Notes: generated by a model from the letters alone, not told the origin. Counted from the stretch's first letter, positions 9,468-23,064 are shown. The stretch: 64,000 bases of DNA from Euonymus europaeus (GCA_963580455.1 OY756961.1:8723001-8787000); one strand, 5' to 3'. Program-made: numbers and translations.

Positions 9468-12400
9468 TACTCCATTACAGTTAAGATCAAATTATATTTG
9501 GCTATTCTTGTAGAAAACTTTATCATGTATATATCCATTGTAGATTTCCAAATGCCAGTTACGCTATTAAACTTTGTTGCCTCGTGTATTTTGTTGGAAT
9601 TCATTTTTCAAGCTTTATGTCTTATTTGAGTGGTAGTTGCAGTGTTAAGCTCATTTTTCTTCAACCTCTATCATGTCTAAAATATTCTTTGTAGGGTTCT
9701 AATGGAAGTGGTGTGAAGGTTAGGAATTGTAATGCAGGACGAAGGAATACTGACTAATGAGTAGGTATGAGAAATATGTCTCCTTGGCAAGGTGATTTCA
9801 ATGCCTGCATTACTTTTCTTTAGTTATTATGATCTAACTTTCATATGGGTGGCTAATGCTTAATAATGCTATGTAACAGGGAAATGCGAACTGTTACATG
9901 TTATATCTCATTAGTCATTATGCTAATATTCAGCTGTTCAACCGCGTTGGTTGGTATGAATATTCTGGACTTCATCAACTCTAGGTCTTATTCAAGATAG
10001 TGTGATTTCCCTCCTTAGAAGTGGGAGTGTATGTCTCGCTGCTGCTCAATCAATTTTTGGTATTCTAGGGATAAAGGAATGCTGAATTCAATGATTAGTT
10101 TATCCCAAATGTTAAATTTTAATTGACATGTTCTTTCGATCAATAAAATTATGAACAATACTCATTTCATGTTTATGAACCATCTAAGTTACATGTCTTC
10201 ACTTTTTTTTTTCTTTTTGTTATTCACGCAGTTTGAATTTCTCATTCCCATTCTGAAGAACTATGTACAATGGTGTTGATTGGTTAGTCAAGAATACAAT
10301 AGAAAGCAGAGCACCATTTTATAGATAACTAAATGTACTTTATTGAGTTCTAGTTGATTTTGTAGACTGGCAAAAATGAAGTTCAAACAGGGAGAATCAC
10401 TTGCCATCATCTTATGACTCTAATCAGACCAGGTATAGATAGAAAATTAGTAATAGAGATGTATGTACGAGTATAGATAGAAAATTAGTAATAGATATGT
10501 ATGTAGGGGGTGGAGTTTGGCACTTTGGCTGATGAAATCACGCCATAGAGATGAATGTAACATTAACACTATCCTTTCTCTTCCTTCTCACCCATGATTT
10601 GGTAATACCAAATGCTTTATTTTAGTGAATTTCCTCTGTAAAAGGCTAATACATCTTCTAGATCTGTGATTTCCAGGAAAAAAAAATTGCTTTGATTATC
10701 GAGTAGCGATTGGGCAGCCTCTTTGCGAAATATTTCATGCAAAGAAGGTGTTGAACTACTCGTATATTGAATTTGCTTTGGTTATTTGGACCTGCTGAGA
10801 GACTCATTTCCTTGAAGCTGGTCTATTTGCCATAGTGTATATTTATACGCAGAACTAGTATTTCAATATTGGCCCCAAAAATTTGACTGGCAAACAGTTA
10901 ATTTAGATTGTATGAACAGGAAAACGAATTCTTATCAGTTTTTGAAGTGCCAGAATGGGTTGGCCTCTGTGTCTTACAGAGCATGTTCATTTGCTTATTG
11001 ATCGAGCAATAGAAACTTGATTTCCTCATTGATTTCGAGGAGAACTCATTATTTTTTCATCCTGCGGGTTAATCGATTTGAAGGGATTATAATCTATGCA
11101 AAAGGTACAGTGTTAAATGATACCATAGTGAAATTATAAGTTGAAACGATAAGTTGTGGGTTATTTTCTGAATTTTTGAGCAAAGGGGAGTCTAATCTTG
11201 CACAAAATTTTATGGAAGTGTTGATTACTGAATGTTGTATGGGTATAGTTGTATGTGTTCATTGATGGTTATCATCATTCATTTATTCATTCTGCAACAA
11301 TTTGTTAGATGTTGTTGGGGATGATTCTGAGACTTTAGTATGCTGCTGTGTTAGTCTTTTGTGTGCTGCTGACTTGGTTTAGTTTGACCAGGCTGTGTTT
11401 ACAAGTTGACTGCCATGTCACTTGTTTTAGTCTTATTTTATGTGTTTATTATGATGACAAGTGTACTGATGTTTAGTAGAAATTTGTGGAACTTGTATGA
11501 GAGCTTAGTTTTTCTCTTGTTCCTGTAATGTTCAGTGTTAAAGTTGACGAGTGAGACACTGTTGCTGGGGTTCTTGCTCTCTTAGTACATTCCGTGTATT
11601 GCAAATTGTTTTAAGCAGATAATTTGTGAACTGCTCCCTGTGTTGTTTTAAGCAGATAATTTTGTGTTCAGTTTTAAGTTGGATTGCTGGAGTTCAGCAT
11701 CCTAAATCTAGAATGTATCTGGTTCTGCGACTTGCGAGCCTTGGGCTGGCTGGTCTAAATTCTATTTGCAACCCTGTGGATTCATGGAAGAATTGTTTAC
11801 CTATTGTGGTTGTCTACTCGTCTCTCTTTCAATAACAGGAGAAAGAAAAACAGGGCATTTGCTGCTTTGGGTTTTTTGGCTTTAGTATCCTTGAAGGCAA
11901 AAGTACCTATCTGGTCCTCTAGATATTTCAATTTTTTACGCCTGGTCTTTTAGATGTGACCTCTCTCAAGATCTTGTCGAAAATCAACCCTAGCCAAGAG
12001 AATAGGCACCTTATTAGTCTCATCTTTGTCAAATCCAGACCACAACACCATGTTTTGTCTTGTTGTAGCTAATGGTTATTGAATTTACTCATATGGCCAC
12101 CTATCGTGGTCATCTTTTTTCTCAGACTTTAGGGAAAGAATGGTCTTACAAAGACAAACACACAGAGGACTGTTTATCTGGCCGGTTCAATTTTGTGAAA
12201 ATGATGATGGTCACTTGTGACTTCATTCATTGGGAAATGTTCTTTCTAGTGGAAACAGATCATTTGCTACTTTCACTGCGGATTGAACTGTTTATGGTGA
12301 GGTTTCTTATTTGTTGCAAACTAGGAGAATTGGAGATTCACAAGCTGTCTCAGTCTGTCATCTGTCAAACAAAACAAAAAAAAGACAAAACTCCATGTCC

Positions 12401-13637
12401 TGCCAGGTGTAACATTCCACCATTTCAGTGGTGATCCTGATCCATCCCATCAACTTCCATTGTTTCTGTTTCTTTGTATCCTCATACCCCACCCACCACC
12501 TGGGAACAGTGACTCATTCTTTACTGTTGGAGGAGTTTTAGATAAAGTTGAGAATAAAATAAAATAAACTTTAAATCACAATTATTGATGTTAGGTGGTT
12601 GAGTTAGCTCAAGTATAAATACTTCCAACCAATTCATTTGACTCTTTGGGATTGTGCTAGGTCCAGTGCAAACCGGTCTACTATTTTTGGGACACTTTTT
12701 TTTTTAAAAAAAAATAATTAATAATTATAGATTGATGTATCTTTTTTACATTGTGATTGTAAGGAATTCTAGTTCCACTGGACCTACCCGAATCCTTGGC
12801 CTATTACGCATGTAAGCTTGTGACTTTTCAGTTTTGGTATTTATCAATCAAATTAGTGTTTAGGACAAAGATTTGATTTGATGACCACTCATTTTCATGA
12901 AAAAAGTAAAGAAGCAAGATATGATTCCGATTCTTGCTGTAGGGGTGGAGACTCTAATCTAGCCTCATTGGGTGGTGGTGCTTCTTTTCTGATGCACACA
13001 TTGGTGCTGTGAAAAGCCATCTAGTCCTGAAGACACCTTTTTAGTAGTGGTATTATGCGTAATTTTACACATTATTGAAACAATAATAAGCTGTAAAAAA
13101 ATTGAAATGATTAATTTCTTAAAAACACTTATTTTATGAGAGTTCATGTCTTAAGGGAGAAGCACTTAAAACACTTAATTTTTTTAAACGAGGATGACAT
13201 CAGATAGGTTTGTCTTTGACATGATTCTAAACTCCGATTATTTACGCGTGCATCAAGTTTTTCAACTGAAAACATGCCGAGTCACAACTCACATGCTCCA
13301 CAAACCTATGTAACTCTTAAAATGCAGAATATCAAATGCTTGATTTACATTAAAGAAAGAAGCCAACCAGACAACAAAACAACTTTTAAGATGCAGCGGC
13401 CATACTTCATAAAATATGCTAAACACTTTTTAAGGGGAGAGGGTGGAACCCACAAAGGCACCAATAGCTCTGATTACAGGTTTCCATTGAAAACACAAAA
13501 TTCAAGTATTGAGTTTGATCACATCTCTAAAGTGACACTAAACAACAAAAAAGGAGTTTGGTAAAGTTACGCACACACCACCATCATCATGGGCTTGCAA
13601 TTGCATACACTCCTCATTGTTTGTTTGTTTGTTTTCT
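9468..13637. other. Non-coding stretch between TRIM and MATE gene
   Basis: T-rich sequence without a recognisable domain. A 38-bp unit (GTATAGATAGAAAATTAGTA...) is duplicated in tandem at about 10433-10505. The longest plausible frame, 12072-12434 (120 codons), matches no family I know and has no conserved motif, so I treat it as chance. Confidence 0.45.
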
Positions 13638-15747
13638 CTACAGAAGATCATCTACATTGCCATTTCCATTCATCATCAACAACCTTTTCGTTTCTTCATT
13701 CTTTTGGTATTCTTTATCATCACCAACTTCATTGCATGCACCACTCATTTCAATGGAGGTCAACTTCTTAGCGTTCAAAGCCTCAGCTTCCCAATCTGTC
13801 CTGACTAATACAACATACAGAATTGACAAAGCACAAGCCACTTGGGCTGACAAGAGTCCAAACCAGAGCCCTTTGAATCCAACCTTTAAGGAAAAGGCCA
13901 AGCCCACAGCTACGGGGGTACCCACAAAGTAGAATGATCCCAAGTTTATATGGGCCCCAACGCCCGGCCGGGCTGTGCCCCGTAGAATGCCACAGCCAGT
14001 TGTTTGTGGGCAGTTACCAAGCTCACATAGTCCCACAATTGGTAAAACTGATGCCACCAATGCTTTGAGTAAATCATCCTTGGTGAACAAAACTGCCCAC
14101 CTATCTCTAAGAATCACTGTCCATGTCACATTGATGATGCCAATTAGGAATGCACAGGATAATGCAACCATGGCAGCTAACTTGGCTTTGTATGGCTTGC
14201 CAGCTCCAAGCTCATTCCCAACCTGCATAAGCATTTGCCAAACAAGAAAAAAGTGAGAAGAAAAAGGACATTCTGGTTGGAGTCTTTGACAAAAGTAAAC
14301 CAAGTCGTTTGCTTGTTCCATGCTACTTTCTCCCAATCACATTACATGTGTGACCCAGAATGGGACCCTAAAATGATGGGTCCGTTTCTTATTTGTTCTT
14401 CAGATTAAAGGATATATTGGAGATGACCTTTTCTTTATCCAAAAAAAAAAAAGTCCCTAAACTGACTCCTTATCAAAACTGTTCTAACACACACAAACAC
14501 ACTTCAATGCCCTATAGGCTATAGTTAGCTAGTTTTTCTCTTGGTAATTAACAAAGTCATGCATTCTTGCACCTTTCAATGCACAAAACATGAGTGGTAC
14601 TAACAGTAGCAACAAATGAGAATTTTAACCAATTTGAACAATGATGCCTAATTTTGAATGAATAGTAGCAAGCAAAACCCAGAAATATTTTTGTCGTATA
14701 TGAGGGAGGACTTACACGGGCAGACACACAGCCAGCAAGGGCCATAGGGACAGTGTACATCATTGAAGTGGTCTGAATAAGGATTCCAGTAGCAGCCACT
14801 GCAAGTTTGGGGTTAGGGAGATATCCAGCCAACACAGTCACTATCTCATACCACCACCACTCCAAGCAGATCCCAAGGCAGCTAGGCACTGCCAGCTTCA
14901 ACAGGGGACCCATTCCACCACAAAGACCACCAATCCCACCCGTCCATCTCATCTCCCACCGTCCACTCGCCCACACATACCCAACCAGCAGAACAACCAT
15001 GTTCATGTTTGTCAACACAGAAGCCATTGCCACTCCTGGCACTCCGAGTCCCATCACAGTCACCATCACATAATTCAACGGCACGTGAAAGAATACCGCC
15101 GCTAATGTGCAGTACATCATTGGCTTTGTCACTTTCTGTGATCGGAGAAAAACCCTCAGAGGCTGCAACAATGTGTTTGTTAAAAGGTCTGGGAGAGAGT
15201 AAATACAGTATGTTGCAGCCATTGATGTGATTTCTCTGTCTTGACCCATGAAAACCATGATTGCTCCAAGATTAAGCCAGAGGAGGCTGATGGGTATTAT
15301 TGCAAAGAAGAGGATGATGATCATCCGTTGAAGAGAAAGGGAGAGAAGGTCCCTGTTCTTGCTTCCATAGGCTTGGCTACAGACTGGTTCAAGCCCAGAA
15401 GCAAGACCCACTAGAACGGAATATCCAGTAATGTTTGTGAACCCAATGGAGAGAGCACCGCCAGCTAGTTCTAGGCTGCCTAGCCTGCCCAAGAAGAGGA
15501 CTGAAACAACGGCTCTAACAAAAACCAAACAGTTCATAGCTGTTATTGGCAGAGCCATTCCCCACAACTCTTTTAGCTCTTCGATTACCTGATACAACAA
15601 CGTATACCAGAATCAATACAGAGTACCAATGAAACCCAAAATACAAAAAGGTTAAGATTTTGAAATAAATCAAGTTACCAAAGACGCTGAAGGGATCCTA
15701 TGAAAAGTGAAATCTCCGTCTTTATCACTCATATTGGCGAAGTTCAT
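13638..15747 (-). CDS. MATE-family efflux transporter (DTX type), three exons
   Basis: The 508-aa product joins three exons on the minus strand: 15747-15679 (23 codons), 15588-14716 (291) and 14222-13638 (194 plus stop). Both introns (90 and 493 bp) have GT...AG ends and lie in phase 0. The true start is the ATG at 15747, which gives an N-terminus reading [20 protein letters not shown]. The exons encode hydrophobic segments consistent with the 12 membrane helices of MATE proteins. Family landmarks are visible: a [14 protein letters not shown] stretch near residue 97, VGNELGAG opening exon 3, and [16 protein letters not shown] near residue 385. MATE carriers export organic cations or small metabolites against H+ or Na+ gradients. 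Plant members sit in the plasma membrane, tonoplast or Golgi and touch hormone, iron and stress traits. The sequence resembles the DTX48-56 clade, but I cannot name the member. A TTTTCTACAG word just upstream of the ATG suggests a 5'-UTR intron. All frames are open, so it is likely functional. Confidence 0.93.
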
Positions 15748-16260
15748 ATTATGATTTGTAATCTGTAGAAAACCAGAGTTTAATCAAATAGTGTAGGAAA
15801 TGTATAGGCGTGAAGAAGTCATGAAAACCCAGATATGTTGGTGCTGTATTGCAATGAATAAACAATCATCCGAAGACAATAAACCAAAACCCACCTTGTA
15901 CTCTTACTCCGTCCCCAACTCTATAAGGAGAAAAATAACAGTACGGCAGATAGAACAAATCAACAAACCAGGAGAAAGTTCGGTGACTTTATGGCAATCA
16001 AAAGGAGCTAAAGAAATAAAGCCCTCACTGGTATGTGTATGTGTGTGATATATATATATATCTGACCAGACCAAATTCATGGCATATACATACAGGACGA
16101 GAAAAAGTAAAAAAGCAGTTGCCAATGACGGCTAAGCACAGAAGAGAAAGTGAAAAGGCAGGGTTTTGAGCTATAAATCACAGTTCGCCATTAAAAAGGC
16201 ACAACTGAGGGAGCAGTATAGGCACAAAGGTCGGTTTAGGGAGAGTGACTGCACGTCAAC
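15748..16260 (-). promoter_or_regulatory. Putative 5'-UTR and promoter region of the MATE gene
   Basis: On the minus strand a possible intron acceptor (TTTTCTACAG) ends at about 15763, next to the start codon. Further up is a TA-rich run with a TG repeat at about 16031-16062, which could hold a TATA element. No specific factor site can be claimed. Confidence 0.3.
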
Positions 16261-17207
16261 TTCAGATGTTTTACTTTATTTTTTTTAATTGTTTCCCCTC
16301 TTTTTGACCGTGGTTAAATTAAGTGTGGTTAAAAAGATATTCATGAAATATGGTTGAATTTCTCATGATATAAGGGTATGCTAGATAAATATGAGTTACT
16401 ATTTTGAAATATTTTGAAGTAGAGGTTCTGATCGATTATGAGAATAGCGATTTTGAATGATTTTATTAACGATTTTTAAAATAGTTCAATCCAATCCTTA
16501 AGAAAGTGTTACGGTACTAGTTCTAAGGTTATTTTTAATACTAAATTACTATTATGCTTACAGAAAGAGAGTACAAAAAATTAAGCATGATCTTGTGCTT
16601 CCAAAAGAGAGATCATAGTAGAAACGAGAGATCCTAGAAGCATAAGTTGAAAATATTACAAGCCTTCACGGGAATAACGAGAGCTCCATATGTTTGTTCG
16701 ATCTGAAAGAATATTGATGCAAGAATGTAGTTGATGGAAGTAAATAAGACAATAAATTTCAAAAACTCTCAAAACATTCTGATTTGGGGTGTTTTAAGAA
16801 TCTGTCAAGTTGGCACTACACTAATATTAGAAAGTTTTTAAATCCCCCAAAATTAGTCTTCAAAGCCTAAAAAATTGAATTTGCATTAATTATTTTTTCC
16901 TTGTTTTGGGTTATATATAAAAGAGGGAAAAAAAGTAGGTCAATCAAAAATATAGTAAAAAGTAAATGAATAGTGCTAACTTGGTAAATGAATATGAAAT
17001 TAGCTAAGTGTATGGATCTAAAAATAGTGAACGTTTTGAGAATTACGCGTCGTTCAAATGACATTCATATGTATGATATCTCATATAAATCTCAAGTTTT
17101 AGCCTTCTCAAATTTCATTCCTAAAAAAGAAAAAAATCATGAAATAAATGTGTAGAAATGAAAAAATTCACCATAAATTTTTCGATCTATAATGATCTTT
17201 CCTTTTA

Positions 17208-17270
<63 letters not shown>

Positions 17271-17574
17271 AAATCTCCAAAATTCTAGAGTTGGGATTTG
17301 AACTAGGCCTAGGGGCTAGGGTGGTAACAATAATAATTTAACTTATAATTTATCTTTTATTCGTTATATTTCAAATTTTCAATATACATTCTCTTATATT
17401 TGACAACAAATTTTTAATTTAGCTCAAAAAATAAAGAAAATATAAAACCAGCTGTAATGAATTAATGAATGGATCAAAGGACAAACGATAACTTTAAGGA
17501 AAAAGGAAACTCATCTTTTGATTAAGAATCTATCAATGATTTTGTATTTCATAAATAAGTATGCAAAAGCAAAC

Positions 17575-17611
<37 letters not shown>

Positions 17612-20070
17612 GCTAGATTCCTTTTTTTTTGTAAAGGCACAAATCTATATATTCTAAACTCTTTTACTTTTTATTTCTTTTGATTAAGAATCTATCAATG
17701 ATTTTGTATTTCATAAATAAGGATACAAAAGGAAACAATAATAATAATTAATTAATTAATTAAAGGCAAATTGAAGGACCTCATATTGCCGTTTTGAAAG
17801 AATGTAAATAGTATATATGCTTCTTTTTTTAATATATATATACATATATATATATATATATGAATAAACATGGGTTTTTTTTTCTTCTATAAATAGACAT
17901 TGTAGTGATAAAAAAACTTCCCTCTATGATTTATGGTTATCTTTTAGAATTTAGTTGTAATGGAGAACAATTTTTTACAAGTATATTATTGGATGTTCGA
18001 AATAGGCCTAAACTCAAACTATCACGTGAATTTAGTGATGACAGAATAAATTAGCCTAAAGTCCGACGTAGAATATATGCTCCATTCATAATATAACTTT
18101 TAAATTTTTGTGCTAATAGCAATCACTCTTAGAATTTCAGGTGACATTATAACAATTTTGGAATGAGAATCGTAATTTTTTGTTTTTAATTAGGTAACAA
18201 CGTGTCATTGATAAGTATTAGCGTTGGATGTTTAGATCATCTTAAGAGTGATTGTAATGGTATGTTTTTAGTATGAGAATGTGTGTTTTTGTTGATATAG
18301 TCGTATTGAGATATGTGTTTTAATGATGTAAATGAATATGTGGCTTGACTTTTTATAAAAGATGTGCGACTCATTAGTTATTTTGGTGTAATTTTGTTGC
18401 AAAATGAATAAAAGAATATAAGAGTAGATGGCATAGATATTTATGTTTTGGAGACATGTTTTACTGATATAAGTAAGTACGTTTTTCTTGGATTATTTTC
18501 TGTTTTGTTTTTGGGGAAATGATGACATAAAACGCATATAAAACAAAGCATACTAAATTGATTTGATCCTTTCCTATAAGCTTGATTTTTGTGAGAATTA
18601 AAGTTTTTCAATTAGTCAAAGGCAATATATATATATATATATATATATGCCAAACCACATTTTTGCAATCACAATTATATATATTCAAGGTGCTTGAGCT
18701 TTGGGACTACACATAAATTTTGTTTGATAGGGAGATGATGACTAGTTAGGCACATATACTCGAATTTATACTACCAAAAAAGCAGATTTACATGACATGA
18801 ACAAAAGCTAAGGACAAACTTTATCCTCATTGTCCAGATCATAATTAATTACTATTTCCAAAAGCATAATAATCTATAATAATTATTATAAAGAGCCACA
18901 TTATTGTATTCAATACACAAACAACGAGAATATATACATATTATCTAGAGAGGACCATGCTATATAACTTTGCTTGTGTCTGCCATTACGATAATGGGGC
19001 TGATGTCTTTCATATGACTGCACATATTTTCTGTTACATCTATATTTGAAAAATCCACATACAGCTTCTCCAGAGTTCTAAGTTCCCATCATTTTTCTTC
19101 AGGTTAATATATTGGCTTGGTTGAATTTCATCCATAGGTAGTGTTAGCCTCCAAAGTCTTTTTCGATTCTTAGGAAACAGAAAGAACACGCACACAAATT
19201 ACATGAGGACATTTTTTTTTTAAAATTTTTGTTTACACATGAATAAAGTAATGCTCGACCATAAAACAACATAAAAATGAAAGATCATAAAAATAAAGCA
19301 ATGTTCGATCAGATCACAACAAATACTTGAACATATCACCATCAGGGCAAACAGATGAAGAAATACTCAACCTAATCACCACAAACGCTCGACCATAACA
19401 CAACATAATTCATAAATTCCCGACGTAATCACCACAAATGCTTGACCTCAACACAATGACGTCGTCATCATTATCGATTAACAAACATGAAGGAGAGTTG
19501 TGTGGCCTCAATACAGACCTTCAAACCAAAAACGAAAAATGTGCTCTCAGAGGAAAGACGTGGGTGTTTCAATGTTGTAAGTCCACTTCATGGATAATTT
19601 TCCTTCATATATATAGCTTGAGAAAGAAGCCTATGCTTTGTTATTGAGATGTGGGAAGAACCGAAGAAGTTAATGAGAAGTGGGAAGAACCGAAAAAGTT
19701 ATTGAGACGTGGGAAGAAGATGAAACGTCTCAGGGTGATTTAGTCTTTTGATGTCAAAAGTATGTCATTTATTTAGTTTTTCGAAAAACATGTCATATCC
19801 AGGTTTTGGGTTATCGAAAAGGTCATTTTTGCAAATTTCCCTTCTTGGGGTGTACATTGGATAAATTTATAGGTCCGCACAATAGTTTAAAAATCACGCC
19901 TATCAAGGAAGCACGTTAAAATTTATATAATAGAAGTATGTAAAGTAGTTTAATAATGAAATAATTTTTTTTAGTTATAACATATATTCAAGTGAAAATA
20001 TTTTTCAAACAAAATTATTATAACATATTTGATTAATTATACATACATCTTTAATACATGCACTTTAAAT
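16261..20070. repeat. AT-rich intergenic region with microsatellites and short duplications
   Basis: No gene is seen. It holds an (AT)n run at 17211-17262, an (AAT)n run at 17575-17611 and another (AT)n run near 18628-18648. A 44-bp sequence starting TTTTGATTAAGAATCTATCA occurs at 17516-17559 and again at 17678-17721, 162 bp apart. A degenerate module at about 18260-18480 (TTGAGATATGTGTTTT and neighbours) recurs near 20430, 20700, 20840 and 22870, so it belongs to an old MITE family. Confidence 0.6.
19641..19727 (+). repeat. Three tandem copies of a 29-bp unit
   Basis: Copies start at 19641, 19670 and 19699, each opening TTATTGAG or TTAATGAG followed by a GTGGGAAGAA core. Spacing is exactly 29 bp. 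The third copy diverges at its end. No coding frame is supported. Confidence 0.75.
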
Positions 20071-20453
20071 TTTAGTCTAGACCCTCTATAACATTGCTTG
20101 AAATAACGCAATAAAAACTATCAATAATGAGTCTTTTTGGAAAGAGTTTTACTCTCTGAGTTCGAATATGTAATTTTTTTTCGAAGTCTAACATATGTTT
20201 TAAGAGAAGATGACAAATGTGGGAGAGAGAAAGAGACGGTGACAACTGAGGAAATTTTTCGATGTGTGTGTCATGTGAGTATTGAAATGAATGGGTAAAG
20301 CATATAAGTTCCTGAGCTGAAAAAGGAGCATATAAGCTAGGAGACACTCTACCAAACAGAGTCACCGATAATGGTAGATTTTTTATTGAAGAAGAGATAA
20401 TGTATGAGAATGTGTATTTTTGGTGATGTGGCTCTATTGAGATACATGTTTTG
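20071..20453 (+). repeat. First copy of a ~385-bp direct duplication
   Basis: Nearly identical to 21078-21463, from TTTAGTCTAGACCCTCTAT to GATACATGTTTTG. The differences are scattered substitutions and small indels. A 48-bp sequence (GAAAATACCTATTGCAAAGC...) lies just before and just after the second copy, so the block probably arose by unequal exchange or nested insertion. Confidence 0.8.
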
Positions 20454-20616
20454 TTGATATGATTAAATATGTGCCTTGACTTTTATGTAATAGAGGTGAG
20501 ACCAATATTGATTTTTGTGTAATTTTTTTGGAGCAATACTAAATAGCCTAAACTTTTTAGCCCAAATAACCGAAGTCTAGGTGTTAGTGCTTACATGGAT
20601 TTGACATAACATTTAA

Positions 20617-20985
20617 GGGCAACCAAAATGATGCCAAAGTTAATAGGTCATTAGTTGCTAATGTGGTTGTATTGATAAATGTGTTTTTTTTATGTGACTA
20701 TATTGAGATATGTATTTTACTGATGTGGATGAATATATGACTTGACTTTTGAGTGATAGATGTGGGACTCACAATTAATTTTAGTGAAAAAGTATGGAGG
20801 AATGAAAAATTAGTGGTGTGACTAATGAGATTGTATTGAGATATGTGTTTTGTTGATGTGATTATATTGAAATATGTATTTTGTTGACGTAAATAAGTAT
20901 GAGAGACCACATTTTTTATGTAATAAAAGTGGGACCCAAAAGTGAAGTTGTTGGGGCATTAACTTTGTACCCATTGTGGTTGTCC
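20617..20985. mobile_element. 369-bp MITE with ~27-bp inverted ends and TTAA flanks
   Basis: The left end reads GGGCAACCAAAATGATGCCA. The right end on the minus strand reads GGACAACCACAATGGGTACA, with AAGTTAA following on both sides, giving about 21 of 27 matching bases. TTAA flanks both ends (20613-20616 and 20986-20989). There is no coding capacity. The interior carries repeated TTGAGATATGTGTTTTG modules. Superfamily is unsure: TTAA flanks could be a piggyBac-like target, or PIF/Harbinger-type TWA plus an extra base. Confidence 0.65.
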
Positions 20986-21077
20986 TTAATATGACAAAAT
21001 AAAAATTTTAAAAAGTAAAATACTCATTTGAAAATACCTATTGCAAAGCTTTTTCTTAAACAAAATTTCAAAACACC

Positions 21078-21463
21078 TTTTAGTCTAGACCCTCTATCAC
21101 ATTGTTTGAAATAACGCAATAAAAACTATCAATAATGAATCTTTTTGGAAAGAGTTTACCCGCTGAGTTCGAATATGTAATTTTTTTTCGAAGTCTAACA
21201 TATGTTTTAAGAGACAAGACGACAAATGTGTGAGAGAGAAAGAGACAGTGACAATTGAGGAAATTTTTCGATGTGTGTGTCATGTGAGTGTTGAAATGAG
21301 CGGGTAAAGCATATAAGTTCCTGAGTTGAGAAAATGAGTGTATAAGCTAGGAGATACTCTACCAAACAGAGTCACTGATAATGATAGATTTTTTATTGAA
21401 GAAGAGATAATATATAAGAATGTGTATTTTTGCTGATGTGACTCTATTGAGATACATGTTTTG
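21078..21463 (+). repeat. Second copy of the ~385-bp duplication
   Basis: Pairs with 20071-20453. The following stretch (about 21515-21610) is an inverted, diverged version of the start of this block: CTCTCAAAATACATATTAGA against its reverse complement. The locus therefore also contains an inverted-repeat pair. Confidence 0.75.
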
Positions 21464-22439
21464 AAAATACCTACTGCAAAGCTTTTTCTTAAACGAAATT
21501 TCAAAACACTTTTTATCTCTCAAAATACATATTAGATTTCGAAAAAAAATATATATCTAGAGAATCGACAAGTAAAAATCTATCCAACAAGATCCATCAT
21601 TGATAGGTTTACTTCAATCATTCTTAATTATATTATTTTTTATACTAATATGTGGGCTACGTAGGTTCCAATATTTATTTATATTATTTTTGAAAATTAA
21701 ACAAGGCAATTTCAAAAAAATAATGTAATTTCATTGTAAATACATAAAAAATAATATATATTTCAGATTGCATTTTGTCATGTCTATTTTTTTTATCAAG
21801 GATATATATTAATTTATATTGACAATGAAATTTTAGTATAAATTGATCATATATTTCAGATTCACTATTAAAAACTGACGTCTCAAGTGACTAAGGCTTA
21901 GTTTTGCTAAATCTTAACGGGATCAAGGAACGGATGAACTACTACAATCTTAAATGTCTCAAGTGCTAAACCTTAAAGTTCTAACTACGAAACCTTAACA
22001 GGCTCGGGTCCCCTAAATCTTAGGATTCTAACTTTCAAAATTGGTGAAAATGGAAAATTTTATTATTTGGAAAAAATGACTTTAAAATAATGAAAATTAT
22101 AGATGAAATAAAATTTTCATGTCAAGAATACTGTACGTAGAGCGACATATAGTTAACCTGAATGAATGATCCATTACGGCTGCATCGGTAGAACCCACTG
22201 GACCATCAATTAATTACATAAAGTAAAATAAAATCAATTTGCATAAAGAAGGCAAAACACGGCAGGAAAATTTTGACAAATACATACGTTTGTGTGCGAG
22301 AGTAAAAAATAGAGTGAAAATAATATAGGAGGAATAACAGAGAGAATATGTCCAGTTAAGCATGACTACATGATATGTCATGTTGACTTAGATTATATTG
22401 GAACATTAAAGTTGAGCCATGTAATATTTTTGATTTTGT

Positions 22440-22795
22440 TTGAGACAACATGAAGGTTTTCAAAGTCATAAGAGGCTCCTTTTACTTTAGAAAATACACA
22501 TATTTCTCGTAGGTAGTTCCCTTTACATTTTTTTTAATGATGTAGCCATTTCCTTTTCAATTTCTTGCTAGACATCTTCCAAGAAGCACTATTTAATAGA
22601 CCTATCAAAAAAATAAAAAATAAAAAATTATGTCAACTTGACTAAACAAGAGGAAATACAATTTTAAGTAATAACATAATCTTTTCAATTTTATGAACGG
22701 ATGATCCAATAGCCATAAACATAATATTAGAGGTAACATCAAACTATCAAAGCTTAACCACAAATCAAGAACTGAAGCACATATTTCACACAACA
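22440..22795 (-). mobile_element. Fragment of a copia-type LTR
   Basis: Homologous along its length to the LTR at 47567-48073, including the shared words AATAGACCTATCAA and CTTTTCAATTT(T/C)ATGAACGGAT. On the minus strand it begins TGTTGTGTG just after CGAGGTAACA, matching the LTR start of the other copy. No internal domain adjoins it, so it is a solo or truncated LTR. Confidence 0.6.
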
Positions 22796-23064
22796 TGTTA
22801 CCTCGATTAGCAAAATATTGTTAGCCTTGCTAATATGGGGAAAAAAAATGTATATGAATTTGTATTTCGCAGATGTGTCTGTATTGATTGAGAGACATAT
22901 TTTTTTAATATGGATGAATTTGTAACTTGATTTTTTTCTTTTTTTTTTGTATAAGAGAGGTGAAATTCAAATATAATTAGGAAGGAATAACTTTCCCATT
23001 GCATGTGCTAAACATGTTTAGTGGTGGTGGGCTCATTAAAACTTGAACTAGATGAACCGCATGC

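Noticed and set aside
12072..12434. 120-codon open frame starting ATGGTTATTGAATTT
   Set aside because: No motif or family resemblance, and the composition fits random AT-rich sequence. Length alone is not enough.
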